From contig CAWKOA010000007.1 of NCBI GenBank assembly GCA_963851025.1, forward strand, positions 1-64,000: a DNA stretch of 64,000 nt, given 5' to 3'. A program made the position numbers and the translations under genes. The notes under the pieces were generated by a model. The model saw only the letters and a program-made list of their open reading frames with translations, had not been told where the DNA came from and did not search any database. The DNA is from RYN-230 sp963851025. GTDB taxonomy: Bacteria > Actinomycetota > Actinomycetes > Streptosporangiales > Streptosporangiaceae. Of the stretch, positions 40,275-50,190 are shown piece by piece (positions within the stretch are counted from its first letter, which is position 1; each line of letters begins with the position of its first letter).

Positions 40275-40358
40275 AACACGGGAACTTCGATGCTCTAACG
40301 GATGGTGCCGTCCCAGCGACACCGTGTCGTTCAGGGCACGTCCGGGGTGCTCCGGGGG

Positions 40359-43184
40359 TTACAGCAGCCCCAGGCGGCGGCCCCGGGCGATGGCCTCCCG
40401 GCGGGAGCTGACGCCCAGCTTCCGGTAGGCCGAGCGCAGGTGGGTCTTGACCGTGTTGATGGACAGGAACAGGGCCTGCGAGATCTCCTCGTTGGTCATG
40501 TGCGACGGGAGGAAACGGAGCACGGCCCGCTCGCTGTCGGTCAGCGGCACGCTCACCGCGTCCGCCGGGCCGGCCGGCCGGGGCGCCTGGGCGTCGAAGC
40601 GCTCCAGGATGCGCCCGGCGAATCCGGCGTGGCGGCTGGTCGGCGGGATGAGCACGGTCATCGCCGAGCGGACCGCGGCTCCGCCGTCCAGGAAGGCCCG
40701 GTACGCGCCGTCCGGCTCGGCCAGCGCCAGGGCCTGCTCCAGCAGGCCTGCGGCCTCGTCGGCAGACCCGAGGCGGCGCTGGGCGGCCGCCGCGATCAGC
40801 AGCCCGGAGATCTGCTCCTGGAGCGTCACCCCGTCGGCCGCCCCGCCGGCCGCCGCGTCCAGGCACGGCTCCACCGCTTCCAGCGCGCTCTTGAAGTCGC
40901 CCTCGGCGATCAGCAGGCCGCCGCGCAGCAGCCGGCCGTCGGCCCGGTCGAAATGCTCGCCCTCCTCGACGAGGAGCAGGACCGCCCGGGCCCGGCCGGT
41001 GCTGCCGACCCGCAGGGCCACCTCACCCTCGGCGATGGTCAGCACGTCGGCCAGGGCCGGGTGGGCGGGCCCCCACGTCTCGCGGAGCCTGGCCAGCAGC
41101 GCGGTCGCCGCGGTGGCGTCGCCGTCGGCGAGCAGCACGCGGGCCCGGATCAGGGCCGCGACCGCGCTGACCGACGGTTCCCCCGGGAACTGGCCGGTCA
41201 GCTGGGGGTCGATGCCCTCCAGCAGCCGCTGCGCGGTGGACAGGTCGTCACGGCGCAGGCTGACCAGCGCCTGGGCCAGGGCCGCGAGCTCAGCGGCCTG
41301 GGCCTTCCCGGGCCCCTCGGCGCCGCCCGCGGTGGCGGCCGCCGGGGCGGTCCCGGCGGCACCCGGGGTCCCCGCGTCCCATCCGGCGCCCCACGCGCCC
41401 AGCTCGGCCCGGGCCGCCCCGGCCAGGCCCGGGTCCGCCACGCCCCGCCCGGCCAGCACGTCGGCGGCGGACCGGCGGGCCGCGGTGAGGTCGCCGTACC
41501 AGGCCTCGGCCAGCGCCCGCCAGGCCCGGGCCCGGGCCTGCAGCCCGGTCAGGTTGCCCGCCGCGAGCTGCCGGTCGGCGTGCCGCAGCGCGCGCCGGGC
41601 CTGCTGGATCTCCCAGCGGCGCAGCCGGGCCACCCCGAGCGCGAACCACAGCAGCCCCACGGCGCGGTGCTCGGGCTGGGTGCTGGCGGCCGCCTGCGCC
41701 CGCTCGGCCAGCGACCCCGCCGTGGCCAGCAGGGCGGGATCGGGATCTGTCCGGCCGCCGGCCAGCATGACCCGCAGCGCGGCCAGGGTGGGCTCCATGA
41801 TCCGCTGCATGGCCGGGACCGCGCGGCCGAGCGCCCGCTCACCGCTGTCCAGGTACGCGGCCGCGCCGTCGCGGTCGCCGTCCCAGAGCCGGGCGGCGGC
41901 CCAGGCCGCGGCGACCGCGGGGTCGTCGGCGGACCGGTCGGCGGGGAACAGGGACAGCACGCTCTCCAGCTCGGCCGTGGATCCCGGGGTGGCCACGCCG
42001 GCCCCGGCCTCGGCCAGGGTCTGCGCCGCGTAGTCCCAGTCCTGCGCCTCGGCCGCGCAGCGCACCGAGGCGATCGGCTGGTCATGGCCCGCGTACCAGC
42101 GGGCCGCCCGGCGGAGCAGCACCGGGATCTCGTGCGGGATCTCCCGGTGCAGCTCGGCGGTGAGGACCTGGCGCAGCAGCGGGTGGTAGGCGTACTCGCC
42201 GCGCTCGCGGTCGACGACGTCCACGAAGCTGTTCTCCCGGCTGAGCCGGTCCAGCGTCCGGGCGCTGCCGGACTGCCCGGTCAGCGCGTCGGCCAGGTCA
42301 CCGGACACCTGGCCCGCGAGGCAGGTCCGGAGCAGGAACATGCGGGTGGCCGGGGCCTGCTTGACCAGGACCTCGTCCCACAGGTAGTCGGTCACGATCG
42401 GCTCGTCCCCGGCCAGGTCGGTGATGGCCGCGCCGGGCTCCGGGTCGGACCGGGCCGCCATGGCGGCCAGCCGCAGGCCCGCCATCCAGCCCTGGGTGCG
42501 GCGCAGCAGCGCGTCCCGGGCCCCGGGCTCGACGTCCAGGCCGAGCATGGCGAAGTAGGCGTCCGCTTCCTCGCTGGTGCAGGCGAGGTCCTGGCCGCCG
42601 ATGTCGGCCAGCTCGCCGGAGACGCGCAGCCGGGCCAGCTGCAGCGCGGGCGGCTGCCGGGCGGACAGGACCAGCCGCAGGGTGGCCGGCGCGTGCCGGA
42701 TCAGCAGGTCGATCCCGCCGAGCACGGCCGGGTCGGTCAGCTCGTGGATGTCGTCCAGCACCAGGATGACCGGCTCGGTGAAGGTCTGCGCCGCTTCGAC
42801 CAGCCGCAACGGGAACCCGTCCGGCGACACGTCTTCCAGCGACCGCAGCGATTCGGCCGGGATGGACCGCAGCCGGGCCAGCCCGGCGCACACGTAGGCC
42901 CAGAACCAGGCCTGCTGGTCCTCGGCGTCCAGGGTGAGCCAGACCACCCGCCGGGCCTGCGGCGGGGCGGCGGCCCAGGTGGCGCAGGCCACCGTCTTCC
43001 CGGCCCCGGCCGGCCCGGAGATCAGCGTCACCCGGTTCCGGGTGGCCTGGTCGAGCAGGCCGGTGATCCGCCGCCGGCGCAGCACCGGGAAGTGCGGCTC
43101 CGGGACCTGGAGCTTGCCCTCGAGGAAGCGCGGGCGCTGCTGGCCCGGCTGCCGCGTCGTCGCGACGCTGGCGTGGGCCCGCAC
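40359..43184 (-). CDS. LuxR-family LAL (MalT-like) transcriptional regulator
   Basis: A large ATP-dependent activator. The P-loop GPAGAGKT is at 57-64 and Walker B ILVLDDIHEL follows. A long central region of about 600 residues is rich in Ala/Leu helical (TPR-like) repeats. The C-terminal LuxR HTH covers about the last 65 residues (LTDSERAVLRFL, EEISQALFLSINTVKTHL, YRKLGVSSRREAIARGRRLGLL). 941 residues from GTG 43184, free of breaks. An upstream ATG at 43354 with a GGGGGG ribosome site is in another frame and could be the real start if an indel lies near 43240. No adjacent gene is an obvious target. Confidence 0.93.
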   Translation of the reverse strand: MRAHASVATTRQPGQQRPRFLEGKLQVPEPHFPVLRRRRITGLLDQATRNRVTLISGPAGAGKTVACATWAAAPPQARRVVWLTLDAEDQQAWFWAYVCAGLARLRSIPAESLRSLEDVSPDGFPLRLVEAAQTFTEPVILVLDDIHELTDPAVLGGIDLLIRHAPATLRLVLSARQPPALQLARLRVSGELADIGGQDLACTSEEADAYFAMLGLDVEPGARDALLRRTQGWMAGLRLAAMAARSDPEPGAAITDLAGDEPIVTDYLWDEVLVKQAPATRMFLLRTCLAGQVSGDLADALTGQSGSARTLDRLSRENSFVDVVDRERGEYAYHPLLRQVLTAELHREIPHEIPVLLRRAARWYAGHDQPIASVRCAAEAQDWDYAAQTLAEAGAGVATPGSTAELESVLSLFPADRSADDPAVAAAWAAARLWDGDRDGAAAYLDSGERALGRAVPAMQRIMEPTLAALRVMLAGGRTDPDPALLATAGSLAERAQAAASTQPEHRAVGLLWFALGVARLRRWEIQQARRALRHADRQLAAGNLTGLQARARAWRALAEAWYGDLTAARRSAADVLAGRGVADPGLAGAARAELGAWGAGWDAGTPGAAGTAPAAATAGGAEGPGKAQAAELAALAQALVSLRRDDLSTAQRLLEGIDPQLTGQFPGEPSVSAVAALIRARVLLADGDATAATALLARLRETWGPAHPALADVLTIAEGEVALRVGSTGRARAVLLLVEEGEHFDRADGRLLRGGLLIAEGDFKSALEAVEPCLDAAAGGAADGVTLQEQISGLLIAAAAQRRLGSADEAAGLLEQALALAEPDGAYRAFLDGGAAVRSAMTVLIPPTSRHAGFAGRILERFDAQAPRPAGPADAVSVPLTDSERAVLRFLPSHMTNEEISQALFLSINTVKTHLRSAYRKLGVSSRREAIARGRRLGLL

Positions 43185-43523
43185 CGGCCCGCCGCGCTCC
43201 CGGACGCGGGCGCGGCCGCCCTGACGCGCGCCTTCACCGCGCTGCCCTGCCCGGCCGCGTTCCCCGATGCTTGGCTACCCGAGCCGCCCGGCTGCCTTCG
43301 CGCGCCGTCCGCACGGGCGCGTGCGACGGCTCCGCCCCGTTCATGGTGCTTGTCATGGAATTCCCCCCCGAGACCCCCACACCTGCGGCACCTCGCCAGC
43401 CATCCTCATCCCTTGGGGTGAATGCGCAGGTCAGACGCCTTTGCGGGTCATACCCGGGGCCAGCTGGTATCAACCGCAGCGCCTTCCGGCTCCCGTTAAC
43501 CCATGATTGGGGCAGACCGGAAT

Positions 43524-43554
43524 CGCGGCCTCACCCGTTACGGGTGAGGCCGCG
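43524..43554 (-). terminator. Hairpin downstream of GH15 gene
   Basis: A perfect 14-bp stem (43524-43537 with 43541-43554) and a 3-base loop, 86 bp past the stop of the leftward GH15 gene. The right-arm core GTGAGGCCGCG is repeated again at 43561-43571. It probably terminates the GMC oxidoreductase-lipoprotein-GH15 unit. Confidence 0.7.
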
Positions 43555-43639
43555 ACCGGGTGAGGCCGCGGTCGGCCGGATGAGACCGGTCCCGGCGCCG
43601 CCGGTGGCTCCAGGGCCGGCGTCGGCACGGCCGGGAGGC

Positions 43640-45550
43640 TCAGCGGTAGCCGGTGGCCGGGACCCGGCGGACCCGGGACAGCATCGGCTGCACCTCCCCC
43701 ACCCCGTGATCCAGCTGGTAGTCGAGGTTGATCGCCGCGTTGATCAGCGACAGGTGGCTGAACGCCTGCGGGAAGTTGCCGAGCTGCTCGCCGGTCAGCC
43801 CGATCTCCTCGGAGTACAGCCCGAGGTGGTTGGCGTAGGTGTGCATCTTCTGGAAGGTCAGCGCCGCCTCCTCCAGCCGCCCGGACCGGGCCAGCGCGTC
43901 CACGTACCAGAACGTGCACAGCGAGAACGTGCCCTCGTGCCCGCGCAGCCCGTCCGGCGAGGCGCTCGGGTCGTAGCGGTACACCAGGCTGTCGGAGACC
44001 AGCTTCTTGTCCATGGCCTCCAGCGTGTCCAGCCACATCGGGTCGAACGGGCGACACGAAGCCCATCAGCGGCATCAGCAGCAGCGAGGAGTCCAGCACG
44101 TCGGTGCCGTAGTGCTGGGCGAAGGCCCGCTCCTTCGGGTTCCAGCCGCGCGTCCATGACCTGCCGGTAGATCCGGTCCCGCTCGGACCGCCAGCGCGCG
44201 ATGTCCGCGGGCCGGCCCCGGTGCTCGGCGAGCCGGATCGCCCGGTCCAGCGCCACCCAGCACTGGAACCGGCCGTAGGTGAAGTCCTTGCGGCCGCCGC
44301 GGGTCTCCCAGATGCCTTCCTCGGGCTGGTCCCAGTGCTCGCAGAGCCAGTCGATCATGTTCACCATCGCGCTCCAGCCCTCGTGCGCGGCCTGCAGCCC
44401 GTGCGCGTCGGCCTGGTGCGAAGGCGTCCATGGCCTCGCCGAAGATGTCGAGCTGGAGCTGGTCGGACGGCGCCGTTGCCGATCCGGACCGGGCGCGAGC
44501 CGCGCCAGCCCTCCCAGTGGTCGAGGGTCTCCTCGGTGAGGTCGGAGGACCCGTCCACCCGGTACATGATCTTCAGCGGGCAGTCGCCGTTGCTGCCGCC
44601 TGTGCTCGACCAGCCGGTCCCGGACCCAGACGCCGAACGCCGCCGCCTCCTCCGCGTAGCCCAGCCCGAGCAGCGCGTGCACCGAGAACGAGCGCGTCCC
44701 TGATCCAGGTGTAGCGGTAGTCCCAGTTGCGCTCGCCGCCCGCCTGCTCGGGCAGCCCGGTGGTGGGCGCGGCCACCAGCGCCCCGGACGGGGCGTAGGT
44801 CATCAGCTTGAGGGTCATCGCCGAGCGGGTCACCATCTCCCGCCAGCGGCCCGGTGTAGGTGGACTGGCGGAGCCAGTTGCGCCAGAACTCGGCGGTGTC
44901 GTCGGACAGCCGCTCCAGCTCGCCTGTCCGGCAGCCGGCGCGGGCTGGCCGCCCATCGACTCCAGCACCATCGCCGGCGGTCTCGCCCTCCTGCAGGGTG
45001 CGGCGGACGCGCAGGTCGTCGCCGAGCCGCTCGACGCTCGGCGCCGAGCTCGCGGGCGACGGTGCCGCGGCTGCCGACCGAGTGCAGGGTCAGTTCCATG
45101 CTGGTCGGTGCGGAAGATCGCCCCGTCCTCGGTGATCTCCAGCGTGTGCTGCTGCGCGGCCGTAGTCGAAGCGCGGCTTGATGTCGACCACGAACCGCAT
45201 CGCTGCCGCGGACCACCCGCAGCAGCCGGACCAGCCGGTGCCGGTCGGTGGCCCGGCTCCCGGTGACCGGCATGAAGTCGGTGACCTCGCCGACCCCGTC
45301 CGGCGGTCATGAACCGGGTGATCAGGATGGCGGTGTCGGGGAAGTACAGCTGCCGGGTGACGTAGTCGTCCCGGTCCGGGGCGATCCGGAAGTAGCCGCC
45401 CTTGTCGGCGTCCAGCAGGGACCCGAACACGCTCGGCGAGTCGAACCGGGGGCAGCAGAACCAGTCCACCGTGCCGTCGGTGGTGACCAGCGCCGCCGTC
45501 TGCAGGTCGCCGATCAGCCCGTGGTCGCTGATGTTCGGGTAGCGCGCCAT
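43640..45550 (-). CDS. GH15 family glucoamylase/trehalase-like enzyme (many frameshifts)
   Basis: A glycoside hydrolase with an (alpha/alpha)6 barrel. The N-terminal MARYPNISDHGLIGDLQTAALV and GTVDWFCCPRFDSPSVFG are typical of the actinobacterial GH15 group that includes mycobacterial trehalase. The core keeps ERNWDYRYTWIRDA, IWETRGGRKDFTYGRFQCWVALDRAI and the C-terminal RGHEGTFSLCTFWYVDALARSGR. The gene is chopped into at least eight pieces between 44050 and 45300. The five breaks I resolved in detail (44415, 44482, 44598, 44693, 44847) are each one extra base. Repaired length is about 630 residues. No signal peptide. It probably acts on intracellular alpha-glucan or trehalose. Last gene of a GMC-lipoprotein-GH15 run. 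Confidence 0.88.
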
Positions 45551-45611
45551 GGTGCCCCTCCTGAGTACGTCATGGTGATGACGGTGCTGGCAGGGGGGCA
45601 GGTGTTTCAGG

Positions 45612-46086
45612 TCATGCCGAGGGGCTGGCCGACGCGCTGGGGCAGCGGACGCTGGCCTTGTGCAGCAGGTCGCTCGCCTTGGTGGTGACGGCGGCCAGCT
45701 GGGTGGAGACTGCGTTCGCGGCGGCGGTGGGGCTGGGCTGGCTGCCGATGTTCTTCAGCGTCATCTGCAGCTTGACCAGGGCCGAGTTCAGCTCGTCGAT
45801 CTGGGTCTGCCACTCGGTTCCGGCGTCGTCTTCAGCTTGGCCACGTCCGCCCGGACCTGGGTGAGGTCGGTCTTGAGCTTGCCCAGCGCGCCGCTGGCCG
45901 GCAGGTGCCCGACCTGGGCCATCGACGAGCGCAGCGCGGCCACGTCCGGGCAGATAGCGGAGGACGCGGACGGGGAAGGGCTGGGGGACGGGCTGCTCGC
46001 GGCGGTGCCGCCGCCGGACGAGCAGCCCGCACGCCGAGCAGCGCGACCGCAGCGACGAGGCACGCGCCAGCCAGTCCAGCCCTCAT
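45612..46086 (-). CDS. Small lipoprotein with coiled coil (frameshifted)
   Basis: ATG 46086 opens a signal sequence (MRAGLAGACLVAAVALLGV). After one frame correction it runs into a lipobox-like AGCSSGGG, so the Cys is probably lipidated and the protein anchored outside the membrane. A Ser/Pro linker (SPSPSPSPSASS) follows, then a helical part: ICPDVAALRSSM, LGKLKTDLTQVRADVAKLKT and, after a second correction, EWQTQIDELNSALVKLQMTLKNIG and LAAVTTKASDLLHKASVRCPS. The stop is at 45612. About 155 residues; two Cys outside the lipobox could form a disulfide. Function unknown. It lies between the GMC remnant and GH15. Confidence 0.65.
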
Positions 46087-46120
46087 GCTGGCCACGCTGC
46101 CGCCTGTTCAGGCCGCGTCG

Positions 46121-47030
46121 TCACCCGTGCAGGGTTCTGCCGCCGAGGCGGTCCGCGAGGTGCTCGCCGACGCGGATGGCGTTGGCCATCGCGGTGAGCG
46201 CGCCCGGCGCTGTTCGCGGCGCCCGCGCACACGGCCACGATGTCGCCCTGGTAGACCTCGCGCTGGCCGTCCCGGGACACCACGACGCCGGTGACGGCCC
46301 GGCCGCCGGAGCCCGTCTCCAGGCTGAGGACCTCGGCCCCGGTCAGCAGGGTGACGTTGGGCAGGTCCATGACCGGGCGGACCGCGATGTCCTCCGCGTC
46401 GGACTTGGCGTGCACCAGGCACGGGTAGCCGTCGCACCAGGCGCAGCGGATGCAGGCGCTGGCCGGGCGGCGGGCCTCGTCCAGCAGGATCCCGCACGGC
46501 GCGTGGAACGGCTGGTACCCGCCGGCCTGCAGGTCGTTGGCCAGCTGCTGGATCCGGGGCTCGTGGCTGACCGCGGGCCAGGGGTACTGCTTCGACCAGT
46601 GGCCCTCGGTGGGGTCCTCGCCGTGTGCCCCGTGCACCTGGTAGAGCCACTCAGCCCGGGTGTACCAGGGCTCGAACTCGTCGTAGCTGAGCGGCCAGGC
46701 CGGCGATATCCCGTCCACGTGCTTGATCTCGCCGAAGTCCGCGGGCCGCAGCCGGTACAGCGCCGCCCCGTACATCTTGGTGGCCCCGCCGACGAAGTAG
46801 TGCACCTGCGGCTGGAACGCCTTCCCGTCCGCGTCGTACCAGGTGTCGTGGGTGATGTACTTGCCGTCCACGAACACGGGCTTGGGGTTCCAGTTGTCCA
46901 TTTCCCGGGGCAGGAAATCGCCGCGCTCCAGGAGCAGGATCTTCTTTCCCGATGGGGCCAGGGTGTGCGCCAGGGTGCCGCCGCCGGCGCCGGTCCCGAT
47001 GATGATCACGTCATAGCGTTCGGTCACCAT
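46121..47030 (-). pseudogene. GMC-family FAD oxidoreductase, internally deleted
   Basis: The N-terminal FAD domain is complete: MVTERYDVIIIGTGAGGGTLAHTLA, LLLERGDFLP, HYFVGGATKMYGAALYRLR and ARRPASACIRCAWCDGYPC. It continues to VAVCAGAANSA at about 46215. There the sequence jumps, after a one-base frame change, straight to a typical GMC C-terminus, ALTAMANAIRVGEHLADRL, and stops at 46121. Family members have roughly 180-200 residues between these points, including the substrate-binding domain and the His/Asn catalytic pair before the last helix. The protein would be about 300 residues and is probably inactive. Either a real deletion or an assembly collapse. First gene of the leftward lipoprotein-GH15 run. 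Confidence 0.75.
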
Positions 47031-47164
47031 TCCACTATGACGGCCGCGGGGACGGTCACATCGCCTTCCCGGGGTGAGTACCCGCCCCGCGGGGGCCGCG
47101 CGGGCGGCCGCAATCACCCCGCGAGGATGATGCCGCACCGATCCGGAGCGGCCACTGTGCTGGC

Positions 47165-47443
47165 ATGACGAACAGCAGAAACCCTGAGCGCGCGTTCCGG
47201 CTGAACACCAGGCCGCTGATCGTGGGCGGTGTGCTCATGGGGCTGGGCGGCGTGCTGGGCCTGGCCGGGCTGGTGGTCAGCGGCTCCTCCCTGGCCGCGG
47301 CCGCGCGTGACTGGGCGAACCGCCAGGAGGTGCCGCCCACCGAGCTGGCCCGGCACCACTGGGCCCGGGCCAAGGCCGCGACGGCCGCCGGCGCCACCGC
47401 CTGGCGGAACGGCACCCAGGAGCACGCCACCCCGCTCTCCTGA
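47165..47443 (+). CDS. Small single-pass membrane protein
   Basis: 92 residues. A basic N-terminus (NSRNPERAFRLNTR) precedes one hydrophobic helix, PLIVGGVLMGLGGVLGLAGLVV, followed by an Ala/Arg-rich amphipathic tail. ATG 47165 starts in the divergent gap facing the GMC gene. I recognise similar short proteins in actinobacteria but no function. Uninterrupted frame. Confidence 0.65.
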   Translation: MTNSRNPERAFRLNTRPLIVGGVLMGLGGVLGLAGLVVSGSSLAAAARDWANRQEVPPTELARHHWARAKAATAAGATAWRNGTQEHATPLS

Positions 47444-47569
47444 GCAGGGCAACACTAAGTACGCAGTACCAAGTAGCCACGTGGTGGCACCAGACTCATG
47501 AGGCGCCCAGGCCCGCTGGGCACGGCAGCCCTCCGGCGCAGCTGCGCGTGACGGGACCGGGGGTACCGG

Positions 47570-48986
47570 ATGACGCTCGACCTGGCCCGCTGGCAGTTCG
47601 CGCTCGACGCCGATCAACCATTTCTTCTTCGTGCCGGTGACGATCGGGCTGGCCTTCCTGACCGCCCTGCTGCAGACCAGCTGGCACCGCACCGGCAACC
47701 CCGAGTACCTGCGGCTGACCCGGTTCTTCGGCACCCTGCTGGTCATCAACGTCGCGATCGGCGTGGTGACCGGGCTGGTCCAGGAGTTCGAGTTCGGGAT
47801 GAACTGGTCGGCTTACTCGCGGCTGGTCGGCGACATCTTCGGCGCTCCGCTGGCCATGGAGGGCCTGGCCGCCTTCTTCCTGGAGTCGACGTTCCTCGGG
47901 CTGTGGCTGTTCGGCTGGGACAGGCTGCCCCGCCGGGTCCACCTGGCTGTGCATCTGGCTGGTCGCGCTGGGCACGCGTGCTGTCGGCCGCGTTCATCAT
48001 GGCGGCCAACTCCTGGATGCAGCACCCGGTCGGCTACACGCATCAACTCGAGCACCGGGCAAGCCGCAGCTGAACGACATCTGGGCGGTGCTCACCAACC
48101 CCGTGTTCCTCTGGGGCTACGCGCACGTGCTGCTGGCGTCGCTGGTCACCGGGGCCGCTGGTGATGCTGGCCGTGTCCGCCTGGCAGCTCCGCCGCCGCG
48201 GCAGCCGACGGCCAGCCGAACGCCTTCGCCCGGCTCGGCCCAGCTGTCCCTGGTCGTGCTGGTCCCGGCGATCATCCTGGCCATGTTCGTCGGCAGCGAA
48301 CTGGGCGTGATCGAGGCCACGCTACCAGCCCATGAAGATCGCGGCGGCCGAGGCCCAGTGGACCACCTGCCAGCCGTGCTCGTTCTCGCTGTTCCAGATC
48401 GGCGGCGGCAACAACGACCACACGCCCACCCAGATCCTGGAGATCCCGCACCTGCTCTCGCTGCTGGCCACCAACTCCTGGAACGGCAAGGTCGACCGGG
48501 CTCAGCCCGCTGCAGTGCCCAGTACACCAGGCAGTTCGGCCCCGGCAACTACGTGCCGAACGTGTTCATCCAGTACTGGTCGATGCGGCTCATGGCCTAC
48601 ACGGCCGGGCTGATGTTCCTGCTCGGGCTGTGGGGCGCTGTGGCTGATCCGGCGCAAGAAGCTGGCCAGCTCCCGCTGGTTCCTGATCGCTGGCCCTCTG
48701 GGCGGTGATCCTGCCGTTCGTGATGAACACCGCGGGCTGGCTCCTCACCGAGAGCGGCCGCCAGCCGTGGATCGTGCAGGGGCTCATGCTCACGAAGAAC
48801 GCGGTGTCGCCGTCCGTCGGCCTGGCCAGTGTGATCATCAGCCTGACGGTTTTCGTTGCGGCGTATCTGAGCCTCGAGCATCGTGGACGTGATGCTGATG
48901 ATCCGCTACGCGCGGAAGGAAGCCCGAGGCGGAGCCGGCGCTCGGGTGACGGGGCCGACGCCCTGGTCGCCGCGGTCCGGTATTGA
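47570..48986 (+). CDS. cydA: Cytochrome bd oxidase subunit I (about 13 frameshifts)
   Basis: The quinol-oxidising, haem-bearing subunit of the bd terminal oxidase. Recognisable in sequence: LARWQFA, then HFFFVPVTIGLAFLTALLQT, GVVTGLVQEFEFGMNWSAYSR, LAMEGLAAFFLESTFLGLWLFGW, FIMAANSWMQHPVGY, IWAVLTNPVFLWGYAHVLLASLV, MFVGSELGVIEAT, QPMKIAAAEAQWTT and NTAGWLLTESGRQPW. The haem ligands and the GWLLTE-type motif are present. The Q-loop appears short, as in actinobacteria. Every break I examined, near 47606, 47955, 47985, 48042, 48072, 48162, 48232, 48322, 48502, 48514, 48640, 48692 and 48876, is cured by deleting one base. About 470 residues. Confidence 0.93.
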
Positions 48987-48997
48987 GCGTACTGAGG

Positions 48998-50190
48998 ATG
49001 ACCCTCGTCCAGTTCTGGTTCATCGTGATCGCGGTGCTGTGGACCGGGTTCTTCGTGCTGGAGGGCTTCGACTTCGGCGTCGGGATGCTGCACACCGTGG
49101 CGGGCCGGGACGATGGCGGGCCGGCGGGCCGCGGTCAACACGATCGGGCCGCTGTGGGACGGCAACGAGGTGTGGCTGATCGTGGCCGGGCGCGGCCATG
49201 TTCGCCGCGTTCCCGGACTGGTACGCGACCATGTTCTCCGGCTTCTACCTGGCCCTGGTGCTGCTGCTGCTGGCGCTCATCGCGCGCGGCATCTCGTTCG
49301 AGTACCGGGGCAAGTCGGCCAGCCCGCGCTGGCGCACCAGCTGGGACGTCCTGATGATCGCGGGCAGCCTGCTGGCGCCCGCTGCTGATCGGGGTGGCGC
49401 TCGGCGACCTGCTGCACGGGCTGCCGATCGACAAGGCCGGCGAGTTCACCGGGAACTTCTTCACCCTGCTCCAGCCGTACGGGCTGTACACCGGGATCAC
49501 CCTGGTCGCGGTCTGCCTGCTGCACGGCGCGACGTTCCTGGCCCTGAAGACCACCGGCGAGCGTGCGGGACCGCGCCGGGCACATCGCCCGGCTGATCGC
49601 GCCGGCGGCCGCGCCTGCTGACCTTGGGCTTCGCGATCTGGACCCACGTGACCGGGGGCAAGGGCGTGCTGCCCAACCCGGTCGAGATCGTGGCCATCCT
49701 GGCCGTGCTGGCCGCGGCGTGGCTGGTTTCGGCGCACCGCGAGGGCTGGGCGTTCGCGGCGACCACGCTGGCCATGGCGACCGCCATTTTGTCCATTTTC
49801 ACCGAGCTGTACCCGCGGGTCATGGTGTCGAGCACCAATCCGGCCTACAGCCTGACCATTAACAACGCCGCGTCCGGCTCCTACGCGCTGAAGGTGATGA
49901 CGATCGTGGTGGTCATCTTCCTGCCGCTGGTGCTGCTGTACCAGGCCTGGACCTATTACGTATTCCGGCAACGGCTGAGCCCGGGCGACTTCCAGCCGCC
50001 CGCGCTGCTGAGCAGGCACGGCAACGGCCGGGCCGGTGCCAGCCAGGAGGGCGGCAGCCCAGGCGGGCTAGGGTTTGCGCCGGACCTTCACCCCCGCCAG
50101 GCGATGCCCGCGGGCGGCGCCTGCGCTCCACTAGTCAGCACGGACCACAAGGAGCCCAGATGGCAGCAGACCAGGTTGACGCGCTGGTGA
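48998..50190 (+). CDS. cydB: Cytochrome bd oxidase subunit II (five frameshifts)
   Basis: Membrane partner of CydA. The start MTLVQFWFIVIAVLWTGFFVLEGFDFGVGML is diagnostic. It is followed by NTIGPLWDGNEVWLIVAG, FPDWYATMFSGFYLALVLLLLALI, ARGISFEYRGK and the C-terminal TELYPRVMVSSTNPAYSLT. Breaks near 49112, 49190, 49381, 49563 and 49613 each need one base removed. The present frame stops at 50190, inside zwf, but the conserved protein ends near 49985 (YYVFRQRLS), so the last residues may be an artefact of another indel. ATG 48998 lies 11 bp after the cydA stop. Confidence 0.93.

Noticed and set aside
40302..43421. A 1039-codon plus-strand frame opposite the LAL regulator
   Set aside because: Composition (Gln/Arg/Gly/Pro-rich) is that of a reverse-complement shadow; the minus strand encodes a clear P-loop and LuxR domain.
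43640..45550. GH15 gene as a decaying pseudogene
   Set aside because: Once single bases are removed the protein is continuous and conserved throughout, with no in-frame stops and normal codon use.
47570..50000. Programmed frameshifting or RNA editing as the reason for the many frame breaks in cydAB
   Set aside because: More than a dozen breaks in one gene, scattered and without slippery heptamers or a shared signal, and the same pattern in unrelated genes, fit insertion errors better.
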